Assembly (NCBI RefSeq): GCF_024054565.1
Contig: NZ_JAMXLR010000039.1
Location: 21,320 to 85,319, forward strand
Direction: 5' to 3'
DNA length: 64,000 nt
Source: Aeoliella straminimaris
GTDB lineage: Bacteria; Planctomycetota; Planctomycetia; Pirellulales; Lacipirellulaceae
Shown here: piece by piece, positions 8,881 through 18,448 of the stretch
Layout of the letters: each line of letters starts with the position of its first letter
Numbering within the stretch: the first letter of the stretch is position 1
Translations under genes and position numbers: made by a program
The notes under the pieces: generated by a model
Told to the model about the DNA's origin: nothing
Seen by the model: only the letters and a program-made list of their open reading frames with translations
Databases searched by the model: none

Positions 8881-11800
8881 ATGGCACGCCGTCCGCGCTC
8901 GAATTCTGCCCGTCGTTCTCGCCTATTCCGCTCCGTCGATCGCGCAATGGAGTTCAAACGCAGTCGCACCTTGCGCTGCGAGCCGCTCGAAGAGCGTCAT
9001 CTGCTGGCTGTGGATGTGTTCATCCATCCGGTAACGGGCAACATCACCATCATGGACCAGTCGGCCTTCAGCGAGGGCTCCGAGGTCCAGGAAGACAACA
9101 ACGTCACGTTGTCGCTGGGCAACTTCGATCCTGACGGCGGCGAAGGTGCAGCGGCACAAGACGGCCTGCTCATCACTGACCCCTCTGGCGTAAATGCCTT
9201 GTCGTTTGGGCTACTGCAAGTCAGTGATACGGAGGTTTTCGTACCGCAAAACTTCGACTTCCAGATTGGGATCGGCCAGAATATCCAAGATGTGCTGACA
9301 GCTTTAATCGATATCGACCTGCAAAGCGGCGACGACGATCTAACCTTCTCGTTCGACCTGGACCTCGTACCAGTCGTCACGAACTATGACATCCACGGCG
9401 GCGATAGCAGTCAGTTTACCGACGTCCTACACATGCAAGGTACCGCGGGTGTGGCCGAGTCGGTGATTATCAACCCTAGCTCTGCCGATCCCGACGTGGT
9501 CGAGATCTCCGGCTATGCCGGCGTCGCCACGCAGTCGCAGGGCTTCGAACTCATCGTCTACGACGCGGCCAATCTCGACGACAATCTCGACGTCAACGTC
9601 GGTAACGGATCCGCCGCCGCTCGCGTGCAGGCAGCCACTTATGTGGGACGCGACGAAGTGATTTCGGGCACGCTACCCCGCATTCAGTTCGACGCATTGA
9701 ACCAATTTACACTTATTTCCAGCACCGCCGACTCGACAAACACTTTTGTGCTCGAAGACCTGCAAGGTGCGGAGAACTATCTGTTCGATAGCCGGGCCAA
9801 TGAGACGCTCATCGTCGAAGGCAGCAGCGATCGCGATGTTCTCACCGCCTCACTTGATGCTGCAGGCGACCTCCAGATCACCGGAGTAGTGAATACTCTC
9901 AATACGTCCGCAATGCAGGTCACCGATCAACTTCAGGTACGCACCCTTTCGGGCAACGACCAGTTGATCGTTGATGTCGAAGGCACGGATGTTATCCGCA
10001 CGCCCATTTTCTTCGATGGTGGAATCGGATCGGACGAACTTCAAGTCATCGGCACATCCACCAATGGCGTGCAACAGATCACCTATACTCCGGGTTTACA
10101 ACCGGATGAGGGCAAGCTTCTCTACGACACAGATCTGGTTGAGGCGGGGATCGATATGCAGATCGATTTCGATAACCTTGAACCGATCATCGATCTGGTA
10201 CCCGCTCTGATACTCGACGTGCAAGGCACCGGCGCCGCGAATCAAATCACGTATGGTCCGGCACTTCCCGGACGTGGTTTGGTCTCGATCGACGGATTTG
10301 AGACGATCGCCTTCGAAAACAAAACCGGCCTGCAAATCTCCGCCCGCGGAGGCGACGACACCATCGTCATCAACAACTCCGACCTGCCTACGGGGCTCGA
10401 GAGCATCCAGGCCAATGGCGAAGACGGCAATGATACTATCCGCATCGAAGCCCTGCCCGATGCCAGTGCCACCAGCTTCGTCGCGCTGGCAGCGGACGGT
10501 GCCGGCGGCAACGACACCATCGACGGCAGTGCCATCTTGGTCGATACGCCGCTCAACCTGATTGGTGGCGAAGGGAACGATACCCTGCAAGGCGGTGCCA
10601 GCAACGATGGCCTGGTCGGTGAATCGGGCGACGATACCATCATCGACAGCCCTGGCGACGACATCATCAACGCCGGCCTGGGCAACGACACGTTTGTCGT
10701 ACGTGGTACCTTCCTGGGCGAGTTGATCAGCGTCATTCAGGACGCTCCTTCGTTGGTAGTGGCCGACGACTACACCCTCTCGGTGCTCGGGCCCACACAG
10801 GGCGTCAAACAGGTCGGCAAGACGAACCTCGCACTGGCACCCGCCGATGCGGCAAACTCACCTACGCTCGAGCGAATCATCGTCGAAGGGCTCGCCGGCG
10901 ACGATACCATTCGCGTGGGACATGCCGATGAGTATGGCGATTTGGATGCCAACAATGGCGTTCCCGGGCAGACGATCCCCTACGAGGTCGTGGGCAACGG
11001 CCCCAACGCCAGCGATCGCCTGGTGGTGCCGGACCTCGGCCTGGGCGACCTGGTGATTCAGCGACAGGGTGCCGACCAGCGCAGTGGATCGATCACCGTG
11101 GGCTCGCTGGCCCCCGTCGACTACTCAGAGATCGAGTTCGTGAACGTCACGCCGCTCGATCCCATTACGGGCGGTACAGGCACCGATGGAGCTGGTCGGT
11201 TGGTGATCTTCAAGGCCGATCCGTTCGAGTCGAATGATACCCGACCGAATGCCACCTTCCTGGGGTCTGGACCGACGATCAACATCGACCCGACCATCGA
11301 TCCGGGCGGCATTCCAGAGTTCGGCGTGCCCGGCGATAACGACTTCTATCAGTTCGTCGCCCAGGAGACCGGCACGCTCGATCTGCAGCTCTACTTCGAA
11401 GAGATTGGCACCCTCGAAAACGGCCGCCCTGGCCTGCCGGTGAATGGCGACCTGGTTGCCACGGTGCTCGACTCCGATGGGGTTCCTGTCTCTATCGCCA
11501 TGGCGAGCGACCTCGACGACCCCAATGGCATCAAGATCGGCAAGCGAGTTGTCGTGCCTGTGGTTCGCAACAACACCTACTACCTGCGCGTCGAAGGCCG
11601 CGCCGGCGACCAGGGTGTTACCGGCATCAATGTCTACAACTTCACCGCCATTACGACAGCTGCCCCCATCCCCGAACTGGTCGACCTGCAGGCCGATAGC
11701 GATTCGGGACGCAACAACACCGATGACGTCACCAAGATCGAGACGCCCACCTTCAACATCATCCTCGACGACGACCGCATCGACGAGTTCATGAATATCG

Positions 11801-14673
11801 ATATGATGCCGGACACCGTGGACGACGATGCCCCGACGGCTGGTTTCGACTACGGCGTCGAGGTGTTCAACAACGCCACGTCGATTGGCTTCGCGTTCTA
11901 CACCGGTGTCGGCAACATCTGGGAATTCACCGCCACGGCCGGCGATTTGAATGAAGGCGATTTCAACCACATTGCGGCCGCCGTCTGGATTCGCGACGCA
12001 GCAGATCCCGCACAACTGGGCAGGCACCTGCTCTCCGATTCGCTGCAGATCACACTCGACACGATGACACCGCCCGTCTCGTTCGGCCTGCCAAATGGCG
12101 TCAACGCCGAGGATGGCCTCGATGCCGATAGCGACTCAGGCGTCACTACCATGCCGATGACTTATGCCGATCGCGTGACGAGCGACACCACACCCAACCT
12201 GTGGGGATACGCCGAAGCGAACACCATCGTCCGCCTGTATCACGACGATAATGGCAACGGCATCATCGACCTGCTGACCGACACCTTCCTGGGAATGACC
12301 GTCGCGGTACCGTACGACGGCAACCTGGCCTACCCGGACGGGTACTGGGAGATCGAGTCGGTTCTCGACCTCAACGAGATCGTCGGCCTACCGAAGGACG
12401 GCCTGCGTCAACTATTGGTCACCGCCGAGGACGTCGCTGGCAACCCCATGCCGATGAACGACCAGATCGAAGATGGAGTGGACGAACTCGACATCTTCAT
12501 CGACACCCAAGGGCCGCAGGTCTATGACCCGGCAGGCGCTACGGGGGCGGTGCATCCCACCGTAGATCCGGAGTACGACCTGTTCGATCCCAAGCCCTCG
12601 GAAAACGGCTTCACGCCGCTCACCAACCAGATCACGATCCATGTGCGAGATCTTCCTGAGCGATCCAATGCCGACCCGAATTTCCTGTACGAGGCCCTCA
12701 AGGAAGACATTGCCGAGACCCTGGGCAACTACACCTTGGTGGGAGACCATGTCGGTCACATAGGCATCATCGATGTCGACGTCATCAACGATGCACCGGC
12801 GGATGGCCAGGTTGCCACCGCAACGATCATTATCACCTTCGACCAGTACCTGCCTGACGATCGCTACACGCTGACCGTCTCCGATAACCTGGTCGATCCT
12901 GCCGGCAACAATTTGGATGGCGAATCCAATGCCACGGGTCCGTTGGACGATCCCACGTTCCCCACTGGCGATGGCGTGCCTGGCGGCGAATTCGTGGCCC
13001 GGTTCACCATCGATTCGCGGCCCGAAATTGGCACCTTCGTCCCATCGTCGATCACCATCGACATCAATGGCAACTTCGTCTGGGATCCCTCCAATGGCCA
13101 GATCGGCAACGACGCGACCAACGTCGACCTGACCTTCACCATGGACCGCCCCGACGTAGCGCCGGGTGGGTTCGCCACCCATGACACGGTGTTCGCCGGC
13201 AAGTTTGTGGGCGGTGGATTCGGTGGCGGTGGTATGGTGGCCGATCGGTACTTCGACCAGCTTGCCGTTTACGGATACTCGGTCGAGACCGTTGAGCATC
13301 GCTGGCTGATCGACCTCGACAGCGATGGCGTGGCCGATGTGTACAGTGCGCAGCCGCTGTTGGCCAACTTCAACGTGGCCGGTGCGCTGCCAATTGCCGG
13401 CAACTTTGACGACAACCTGGCCAATGGCGACGAGATCGGCCTGTACTACGCCGGCAACTGGGCGTTTGACTTCAACCACAACTTCGTGATCGAAGCGGGT
13501 GAGGTGGTCGCCAACACGGGACTATTGGGCATCCCGATCGTTGGCGACTTCGATGGCAACGGCATCGACGACGTCGGCGTGTTCAACAACAACATTTTCA
13601 ACTTTGCCTTCAGCATCGGTGCTTTCGGGGCTTTTGGTGCGTTCGACTCGCTACAGTGGGGTTTCTCGGGAGTGCTCGAGCGCCCAGTCGCGGCCGACAT
13701 GGACCAGGATGGCGTCGACGACATTGGCCTGTTCGTTCCACGCAACTCCTCGCAGCCGCTGCGTGAAACGGCCGAATGGTACTTCTTGCTGTCGGATGCT
13801 TTCAACACTGTCTTGCAAGAAGGAACGCTCAGCTTGCTCGATCACGCGTTCGAGCCGGTTCCATTCGGAGCCGATCTGTACGCGGAGTTTGGCGACGAGT
13901 TGTCACTGCCAGTAGTTGGCAATTTCGATCCCCCCGTCGCTGCCCAAACCAGTCCCAATGAGCAGAGCGTGGATGACCTGCCCGGCGACTACGATGGCAG
14001 TGGCACGGTCGACCGATCCGACTACGAAGTATGGAAGGCCAACTTTGGCCTTTCCGGCAGCGGCATCGCGGGCGATGGCAACAACGACGGCAACGTCGAC
14101 CTGGCGGACTTCACCGTTTGGCGCAATCACCTGGGCCAATCCCTCCCGACTAATACGGTGGCCAGTAACAATCTGCCCGGCGACTTCGATGGCAACGGCA
14201 CCGTCGATACGGGCGACTACTCGCTGTGGAAGGAATCGTTCGGCCAGGCCGGTACCGGTCTGGCGGCGGACGGCAATGGGGATGGCCAGGTGGACCTCGC
14301 CGATTTTACCGTCTGGCGGAACCACTTGGGCACCAGCCAACCCGTTGCGGCACTGGCTGCCCTGTCGACAACTACCGAAATTGTCTCTGCTGCTTCGTCA
14401 GGTACGACAACTACCGATGTAGCGACACCCAAGTCCGACACCACTGCCGAAGCCAAGGCCCTGGCGTTGGAGGGACTTGTGGACGACGAGAAGCCCAGCG
14501 AAGGGCCAACTTCGTACTTTGCTGACGCCGGCTTCAGTGATGGAGATGACTTACTCTTGCTCCGCACATCGAAGGACGAACAAGAATCAGAGTGGCCCGA
14601 AGAAGCCCTGGACGAAGCAATTCAGTCACACAGCAATGAATTGTTCGGACTGGCTATTGACTGGGGATGGTAA
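8881..14673 (+). CDS. Giant multidomain surface protein (RTX-like, PPC, FG-GAP-like, two dockerin-like repeats)
   Basis: The start at 8881 (1930 residues) is preferred over 8761 because AGAGG lies 9 bases upstream and the product then begins with the Arg-rich leader and LEERHLLA motif seen in large planctomycete exported proteins. In order: a beta-rich N-terminal half; RTX-like Ca-binding nonapeptides (GGEGNDTLQGG, GDDTI, GLGNDTF; about residues 555-605); a pre-peptidase C-terminal-type domain (FESNDTRPNATFL...NDFYQFV, about 780-890); Ig-like repeats with Ca-rich DADSDSG motifs; an FG-GAP/VCBS-like section (VGDFDGNGIDDVGVFNN); and two dockerin-like pairs (GDYDGSGTVDRSDY, GNNDGNVDLADF and repeats, about 1700-1820). 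It is very rich in Asp and Gly, so it likely binds calcium and acts as an adhesin or matrix protein. No catalytic motif was seen. Confidence 0.85.
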   Translation: MARRPRSNSARRSRLFRSVDRAMEFKRSRTLRCEPLEERHLLAVDVFIHPVTGNITIMDQSAFSEGSEVQEDNNVTLSLGNFDPDGGEGAAAQDGLLITDPSGVNALSFGLLQVSDTEVFVPQNFDFQIGIGQNIQDVLTALIDIDLQSGDDDLTFSFDLDLVPVVTNYDIHGGDSSQFTDVLHMQGTAGVAESVIINPSSADPDVVEISGYAGVATQSQGFELIVYDAANLDDNLDVNVGNGSAAARVQAATYVGRDEVISGTLPRIQFDALNQFTLISSTADSTNTFVLEDLQGAENYLFDSRANETLIVEGSSDRDVLTASLDAAGDLQITGVVNTLNTSAMQVTDQLQVRTLSGNDQLIVDVEGTDVIRTPIFFDGGIGSDELQVIGTSTNGVQQITYTPGLQPDEGKLLYDTDLVEAGIDMQIDFDNLEPIIDLVPALILDVQGTGAANQITYGPALPGRGLVSIDGFETIAFENKTGLQISARGGDDTIVINNSDLPTGLESIQANGEDGNDTIRIEALPDASATSFVALAADGAGGNDTIDGSAILVDTPLNLIGGEGNDTLQGGASNDGLVGESGDDTIIDSPGDDIINAGLGNDTFVVRGTFLGELISVIQDAPSLVVADDYTLSVLGPTQGVKQVGKTNLALAPADAANSPTLERIIVEGLAGDDTIRVGHADEYGDLDANNGVPGQTIPYEVVGNGPNASDRLVVPDLGLGDLVIQRQGADQRSGSITVGSLAPVDYSEIEFVNVTPLDPITGGTGTDGAGRLVIFKADPFESNDTRPNATFLGSGPTINIDPTIDPGGIPEFGVPGDNDFYQFVAQETGTLDLQLYFEEIGTLENGRPGLPVNGDLVATVLDSDGVPVSIAMASDLDDPNGIKIGKRVVVPVVRNNTYYLRVEGRAGDQGVTGINVYNFTAITTAAPIPELVDLQADSDSGRNNTDDVTKIETPTFNIILDDDRIDEFMNIDMMPDTVDDDAPTAGFDYGVEVFNNATSIGFAFYTGVGNIWEFTATAGDLNEGDFNHIAAAVWIRDAADPAQLGRHLLSDSLQITLDTMTPPVSFGLPNGVNAEDGLDADSDSGVTTMPMTYADRVTSDTTPNLWGYAEANTIVRLYHDDNGNGIIDLLTDTFLGMTVAVPYDGNLAYPDGYWEIESVLDLNEIVGLPKDGLRQLLVTAEDVAGNPMPMNDQIEDGVDELDIFIDTQGPQVYDPAGATGAVHPTVDPEYDLFDPKPSENGFTPLTNQITIHVRDLPERSNADPNFLYEALKEDIAETLGNYTLVGDHVGHIGIIDVDVINDAPADGQVATATIIITFDQYLPDDRYTLTVSDNLVDPAGNNLDGESNATGPLDDPTFPTGDGVPGGEFVARFTIDSRPEIGTFVPSSITIDINGNFVWDPSNGQIGNDATNVDLTFTMDRPDVAPGGFATHDTVFAGKFVGGGFGGGGMVADRYFDQLAVYGYSVETVEHRWLIDLDSDGVADVYSAQPLLANFNVAGALPIAGNFDDNLANGDEIGLYYAGNWAFDFNHNFVIEAGEVVANTGLLGIPIVGDFDGNGIDDVGVFNNNIFNFAFSIGAFGAFGAFDSLQWGFSGVLERPVAADMDQDGVDDIGLFVPRNSSQPLRETAEWYFLLSDAFNTVLQEGTLSLLDHAFEPVPFGADLYAEFGDELSLPVVGNFDPPVAAQTSPNEQSVDDLPGDYDGSGTVDRSDYEVWKANFGLSGSGIAGDGNNDGNVDLADFTVWRNHLGQSLPTNTVASNNLPGDFDGNGTVDTGDYSLWKESFGQAGTGLAADGNGDGQVDLADFTVWRNHLGTSQPVAALAALSTTTEIVSAASSGTTTTDVATPKSDTTAEAKALALEGLVDDEKPSEGPTSYFADAGFSDGDDLLLLRTSKDEQESEWPEEALDEAIQSHSNELFGLAIDWGW

Positions 14674-14757
14674 ACGACCTGGCCGGAGCGATGGGTGATG
14701 GTCGCCCCAATGGCGATATTGTGGGCGAGCTACCGACCAACCGCCGTGAATCCGGCA

Positions 14758-15180
14758 CTACATCTGCAGGTCCTTGGTAAAATCCTGCGGCTGCTCCACC
14801 TTCACCTGCAGCTTCGTGGTTGTCGCCTGGGTGTAGTCTTTGGGCACCGCCACGGGCGGATCCGGCACTGGGTCGCCCTCCTTCCAGCCTTCTGGTAGAT
14901 GGACCGACGGGCGAACCACCACGTTATAAGTGCCAGGTGGAAGCGCTATTTGATAGCTTCCTTCGCCCTCCGTGGTGGTGGCAATCGGTCGACCGCCCCC
15001 AACAGGGTGGAATTGAACACTACACGGACCGACGGGGGTTGTGCCGACGGTTACGACGCCAGTGACAACGGCCATCGGGTCGGATGTGGAGCATCCGCTG
15101 AGCAGTAGCGCGGCGGCCATCGAAAAGGCCAATCGGCTGAAGCCAGGCCTATTCAACTTCGCCCCCGTTTCTCGATGCAA
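14758..15180 (-). CDS. Small lipoprotein with carboxypeptidase-regulatory-like fold
   Basis: The 140-residue product has a positively charged N-terminus, a hydrophobic segment and the lipobox LLLSGC (Cys about residue 30), so it should be lipid-anchored. The rest (GVVTVGTTPVGPCSVQFHPVGGG, then GSYQIALPPGTYNVVV) fits the transthyretin-like beta-sandwich found in planctomycete lipoproteins that accompany DUF1559 genes. It overlaps the 3' end of the upstream DUF1559 gene by 32 bases, indicating translational coupling. A second DUF1559-lipoprotein pairing is found at 37.7-39.3 kb, so the association recurs here. Function unknown. Confidence 0.8.
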   Translation of the reverse strand: MHRETGAKLNRPGFSRLAFSMAAALLLSGCSTSDPMAVVTGVVTVGTTPVGPCSVQFHPVGGGRPIATTTEGEGSYQIALPPGTYNVVVRPSVHLPEGWKEGDPVPDPPVAVPKDYTQATTTKLQVKVEQPQDFTKDLQM

Positions 15181-16204
15181 GTGCCAGGTAGACGTTGATG
15201 TTGATATCGTCCTGCAGGAAAGTCACGCTCCCATCGCCGTAAGCGAAGTTAACGCCCCCGGGGTGGAAGCTTCCAAATGGCAAATCGTTTACCGACAGCG
15301 ATCGGCACTGCTCCACCGGCAAATCCTGAGGGCGATCCGTGGCGTTGTCGTGCCCGATATAGCAGCTGACCCTGAGATCAACATTCAGAGGCACATTGGC
15401 CGTCACGTTCTTCATCGCAAACAGTGCAGACACCGGCTGCGGACCCTTGGGAGTAGAGGCGCCAAATCTCCCTGGCGGCGGATCGGTAGGCTGGAGCCAG
15501 TACGATCCGATCATCCAGGCTCGTACGCCATACCATCGCTCGCCGATCATCATTGTATTACTCAGGCCGTCAGTAGCTGTGCGCAACTTAACGGGCCAAT
15601 CCTGGATCATCAGGCCATCGTAGTTATTGTTCGCAAACGTTCCCGTCAGCGAGTTGGCAACACAGTAGATACCAGTCTGCCGAGTCTTGGGACACTCGCC
15701 CGTTCGACTGTAGTACGAACCCGAAACGCCCGAGTAGCTCATCTGCCGGCGATCTGCAGTTAGGTACTTTTCCTGTTGCGTTTTGATCTCTGGATCGCTG
15801 GGGCAGTAGTACATCGGCATGATCATCCGGTTCAATTCATCCATCGCCGAGCCATAGGCGTCACCACTGGCGGCGAATGCATCAATGGCCTGTTCGGTAA
15901 CCACGCTGCCTTCGCAGTAGGGTAGCACCCACACCGGCCACCCCAGACCACTTTGTTGTTGGCCCGGAGCATTCACTCCACCCGGGGGCAGGGTTCCTTT
16001 GGCCGACTCATAATTCAAACAGGCCAGCGCGATGTTCTTGAGGTTGTTGCCACAGCTAAGTCGCCGTGCCGACTCGCGAGCCGCCTGCACCGCAGGCAGG
16101 AGCAGCGCCACCAGAATGCCAATAATGGCGATGACCACCAGCAGTTCGACCAAAGTGAAGCCGAACGCCAGTCGATGTCGACAATGGGGTTTTAGACGAT
16201 CCAT
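15149..16204 (-). CDS. DUF1559 protein with type IV pilin-like N-terminus
   Basis: The 351-residue product begins with a short basic leader and the prepilin signal [20 protein letters not shown], then AVQAARESARR. It should therefore be cleaved before Phe and methylated by a prepilin peptidase, leaving a long hydrophobic helix. The DUF1559 body follows: NLKNIALACLNYESAKGTLPPGG, YCPSDP, GLSNTMMIGERW, and near the end a FAYGDGSVTFL motif. DUF1559 proteins are greatly expanded in planctomycetes and are thought to be pseudopilin-like surface proteins; their function is unknown. The downstream lipoprotein gene overlaps its end. Confidence 0.9.
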   Translation of the reverse strand: MDRLKPHCRHRLAFGFTLVELLVVIAIIGILVALLLPAVQAARESARRLSCGNNLKNIALACLNYESAKGTLPPGGVNAPGQQQSGLGWPVWVLPYCEGSVVTEQAIDAFAASGDAYGSAMDELNRMIMPMYYCPSDPEIKTQQEKYLTADRRQMSYSGVSGSYYSRTGECPKTRQTGIYCVANSLTGTFANNNYDGLMIQDWPVKLRTATDGLSNTMMIGERWYGVRAWMIGSYWLQPTDPPPGRFGASTPKGPQPVSALFAMKNVTANVPLNVDLRVSCYIGHDNATDRPQDLPVEQCRSLSVNDLPFGSFHPGGVNFAYGDGSVTFLQDDININVYLALASRNGGEVE

Positions 16205-16360
16205 GACGAGCCACTTTCGGGAAAGCTGCGTTTGTAGGCGGGGATGAACTTCAGTACGTACATGCGCACAAATTCATCGTAGGTGAATTGCAGCAACTTG
16301 CGATGCGTGTTCGCGCACTTTTTTATGCGCGCCGCGCACATTCTTCTCACGCGAGCTGCT

Positions 16361-17422
16361 CTAGTCCTCGATTTGGACGGGTGTTTCAAGCAACTCGATC
16401 ACGCCAGAGTCTGCGTCCAACCGCACTTTTACCCCCTCGGGCAGGGTGCAGTTGTTGGGCTGATGTCCCACCGGGAATCTCATCAGCACTGGGTAAGGCG
16501 CGTCCTGAAAAAAGTCGCGCAGTACGTCGTCGATGGTCCGTACTTCGCCCGAAGTATCTTCGTCGTCACGCCGGGTAAACGCGCCCAACACGATGCCGGA
16601 AACCTCGTCGAGCAAACCACCCGACTTGAGTGTCTGAAGCATGCGATCGACTCGATAGGGAGCTTCCCCAACATCTTCGATGAACAGGATGTTGCCGGCC
16701 GTTTCCACTTGGTAGGGCGTACCCATCATCGCGGCAAGCAGCGAGAGGTTGCCACCAATCAAGCGACCTTCAGCTTGCCCTGAAACCAAGGCAAACGGCT
16801 CCAGCTTCACGTCATCGCCGGGCTCCACTCCCAACGTGTAAGTCAATTGCGACGGCTTGTAGTCCTTAGCCAATAGCGCCCGCCAGAAGGTTCGCTCGGC
16901 GAATGGCGTCAGCCCTCCTTTGGAGCCCAGGCCATAACTGGCCACTGGCGAGTGGAACGTGATGAGCCCCGTCTTTTGGTGAATCGCCACATGCAGGGCC
17001 GTGATATCCGAGTAGCCGATCAGTACCTTGGGGTTCTGCCGAATCTTCTCGAAGTCGAGTAAGTCGAGAATCCTCGTCGCTCCATAGCCACCACCTCCGG
17101 GAAAAATGGCGTCGACCTCGGGGTCGGTAAAGGCCGCCATCAACTCATCGGCACGCTGCTGGTCGGTGCCAGCCAGATAGCCATGGGAGCGAAAGAGATT
17201 GTCAGGAATCTTTACCTTGAAGCCCATCGACTCCAGCTTCTCTTTAGCCCGCGTGATCGCCTCGCGCTGCAGCGGCTTGGCTGGCGCCACGATGACAATC
17301 GTATCGCCCGGCTTGAGTGGCCTGGCCTTGATGACTGACGGCGCCTCGTCGCCCAGACTCGTGTGAGACATTGTGGCGTTCAGGGCAGATACCAAGGCGA
17401 ACAGAACAAAGGTGCGAATCAT
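16361..17422 (-). CDS. Exported LD-carboxypeptidase (peptidase S66)
   Basis: The 353-residue product has an N-terminal signal-like segment (residues 1-25, ending SLGDEA). The S66 fold follows, with GGGGYGATRILDLLD and the nucleophile motif GYSDITALH (Ser138). The catalytic partners are Glu249 in FIEDVGEAPYR and His320 in FPVGHQPNNCTLPEG, matching the Ser-Glu-His triad of LdcA. LdcA removes the terminal D-Ala from murein tetrapeptides to give tripeptides, a step of wall recycling. Most LdcA proteins are cytoplasmic, so a signal peptide suggests action in the periplasm. It is the last gene of a minus-strand run with the M14 peptidase, the two-domain PBP-like protein and DUF1611, which supports a role in muropeptide breakdown. 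Confidence 0.9.
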   Translation of the reverse strand: MIRTFVLFALVSALNATMSHTSLGDEAPSVIKARPLKPGDTIVIVAPAKPLQREAITRAKEKLESMGFKVKIPDNLFRSHGYLAGTDQQRADELMAAFTDPEVDAIFPGGGGYGATRILDLLDFEKIRQNPKVLIGYSDITALHVAIHQKTGLITFHSPVASYGLGSKGGLTPFAERTFWRALLAKDYKPSQLTYTLGVEPGDDVKLEPFALVSGQAEGRLIGGNLSLLAAMMGTPYQVETAGNILFIEDVGEAPYRVDRMLQTLKSGGLLDEVSGIVLGAFTRRDDEDTSGEVRTIDDVLRDFFQDAPYPVLMRFPVGHQPNNCTLPEGVKVRLDADSGVIELLETPVQIED

Positions 17423-17442
17423 ATCGGAGCTAACCTACGGTA

Positions 17443-18390
17443 CTATTTCACGATCTTGTTGAGCGGCAGTGACTTGTATTGGGTGGACTCGATCTCGGAA
17501 AACGCCTGCTGATGAATCGACCGCAGGGCCGTCATCAACGTGACGTAGTGTAACTCGTCCCGCCAGACAGGCTGATCCTTGGGCCAGCCGCCTGCCTCCA
17601 GCAGCATGGTCGACGCGCCTTGCGCCTGCACCCACTCGCCGAAGGCGGTGGGCATGTATCCCGCCTCGTAGCGGGTGGAGTGTCCTGGCAAGAGCCGCTG
17701 CCCGACTGCAAACATCTCAATTGCCAACTGACGAGCGCGAATCACCGAGGGCGAGTCCGTATCGTCATAGTCGAGCGGGGGCGCCAGCACGCTGAGCACG
17801 GCTATCTTTCCCGTGTCGGTGACGGTCTTGTCCGCTCGTTGATTGTGGAGGTTGAATCCGTATTGCGGCTCGAGCTGCAGCACCACTTCGCGGAGGATCC
17901 GGCCTTCGGGCGTGTTCAGTTCCACCGCGTCGCGATTGATGTCGACGCCTTGGGCATTCTCTCGGGTCTGGCGGGCGGCCCCATCGGGATTCAGCATCGG
18001 CAGGACATGCAGCGTGCAATCCCCCAGAAAATCCGCGCCGCCGAAGGCCTCGTTGCCCAAGTTCACGAGCGTATTGAGTATCGACAGCACCACCGACGTG
18101 TGGGTCGATTCATCGCCATGCATCTGCGTCCACATGAAGATGCTTCGCTCGCCGGTTCCAATAGACACCAGGCGAATGGTGCGTCCTTCGAACGACTTGC
18201 CAAGAATCTTCTGACGCAATCGCTGGGGCACCTCTTTGCCGGCGCTCTCGCTCAACAGCGTCTGAGTCGCCGCGGCTACGTCCGCCTCGCGAAGCAGTTC
18301 GCTACGCTCCTGATCGATCTTGTACTCGGCGTACAGTTGGCGGAACGACTTGTCCTTGGAGACGAGTTCTTCAAAGGGAAACTCACGCAT
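17443..18390 (-). CDS. M14-family zinc carboxypeptidase
   Basis: From the ATG at 18390 the protein has 315 residues; a TTG at 18423 would add 11. Neither start has a strong ribosome binding site, so the choice is provisional. Zinc-binding MHGDES (His91, Glu94) and FNLHNQ (His182), the substrate-binding LNPDG and DINRD, and the catalytic Glu265 in MLLEAGG are all present, so it should be active. No signal peptide was seen. In the M14 family MpaA hydrolyses the gamma-D-Glu-meso-Dap bond of murein tripeptide. The neighbouring LD-carboxypeptidase and DUF1611 make a similar activity likely here, but general carboxypeptidase activity cannot be excluded. The gap to the PBP-like gene is short. Confidence 0.85.
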   Translation of the reverse strand: MREFPFEELVSKDKSFRQLYAEYKIDQERSELLREADVAAATQTLLSESAGKEVPQRLRQKILGKSFEGRTIRLVSIGTGERSIFMWTQMHGDESTHTSVVLSILNTLVNLGNEAFGGADFLGDCTLHVLPMLNPDGAARQTRENAQGVDINRDAVELNTPEGRILREVVLQLEPQYGFNLHNQRADKTVTDTGKIAVLSVLAPPLDYDDTDSPSVIRARQLAIEMFAVGQRLLPGHSTRYEAGYMPTAFGEWVQAQGASTMLLEAGGWPKDQPVWRDELHYVTLMTALRSIHQQAFSEIESTQYKSLPLNKIVK

Positions 18391-18448
18391 CACAAACTCG
18401 CAGTGGATTTCTTCTCGAGCCAAGAGATTCTGACAACCCGGAGACGGA

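Noticed and set aside
11125..13479. Two minus-strand frames of 300-355 codons
   Set aside because: They mirror the Asp/Gly-rich repeats of the giant surface protein; the composition is a by-product of its codons.
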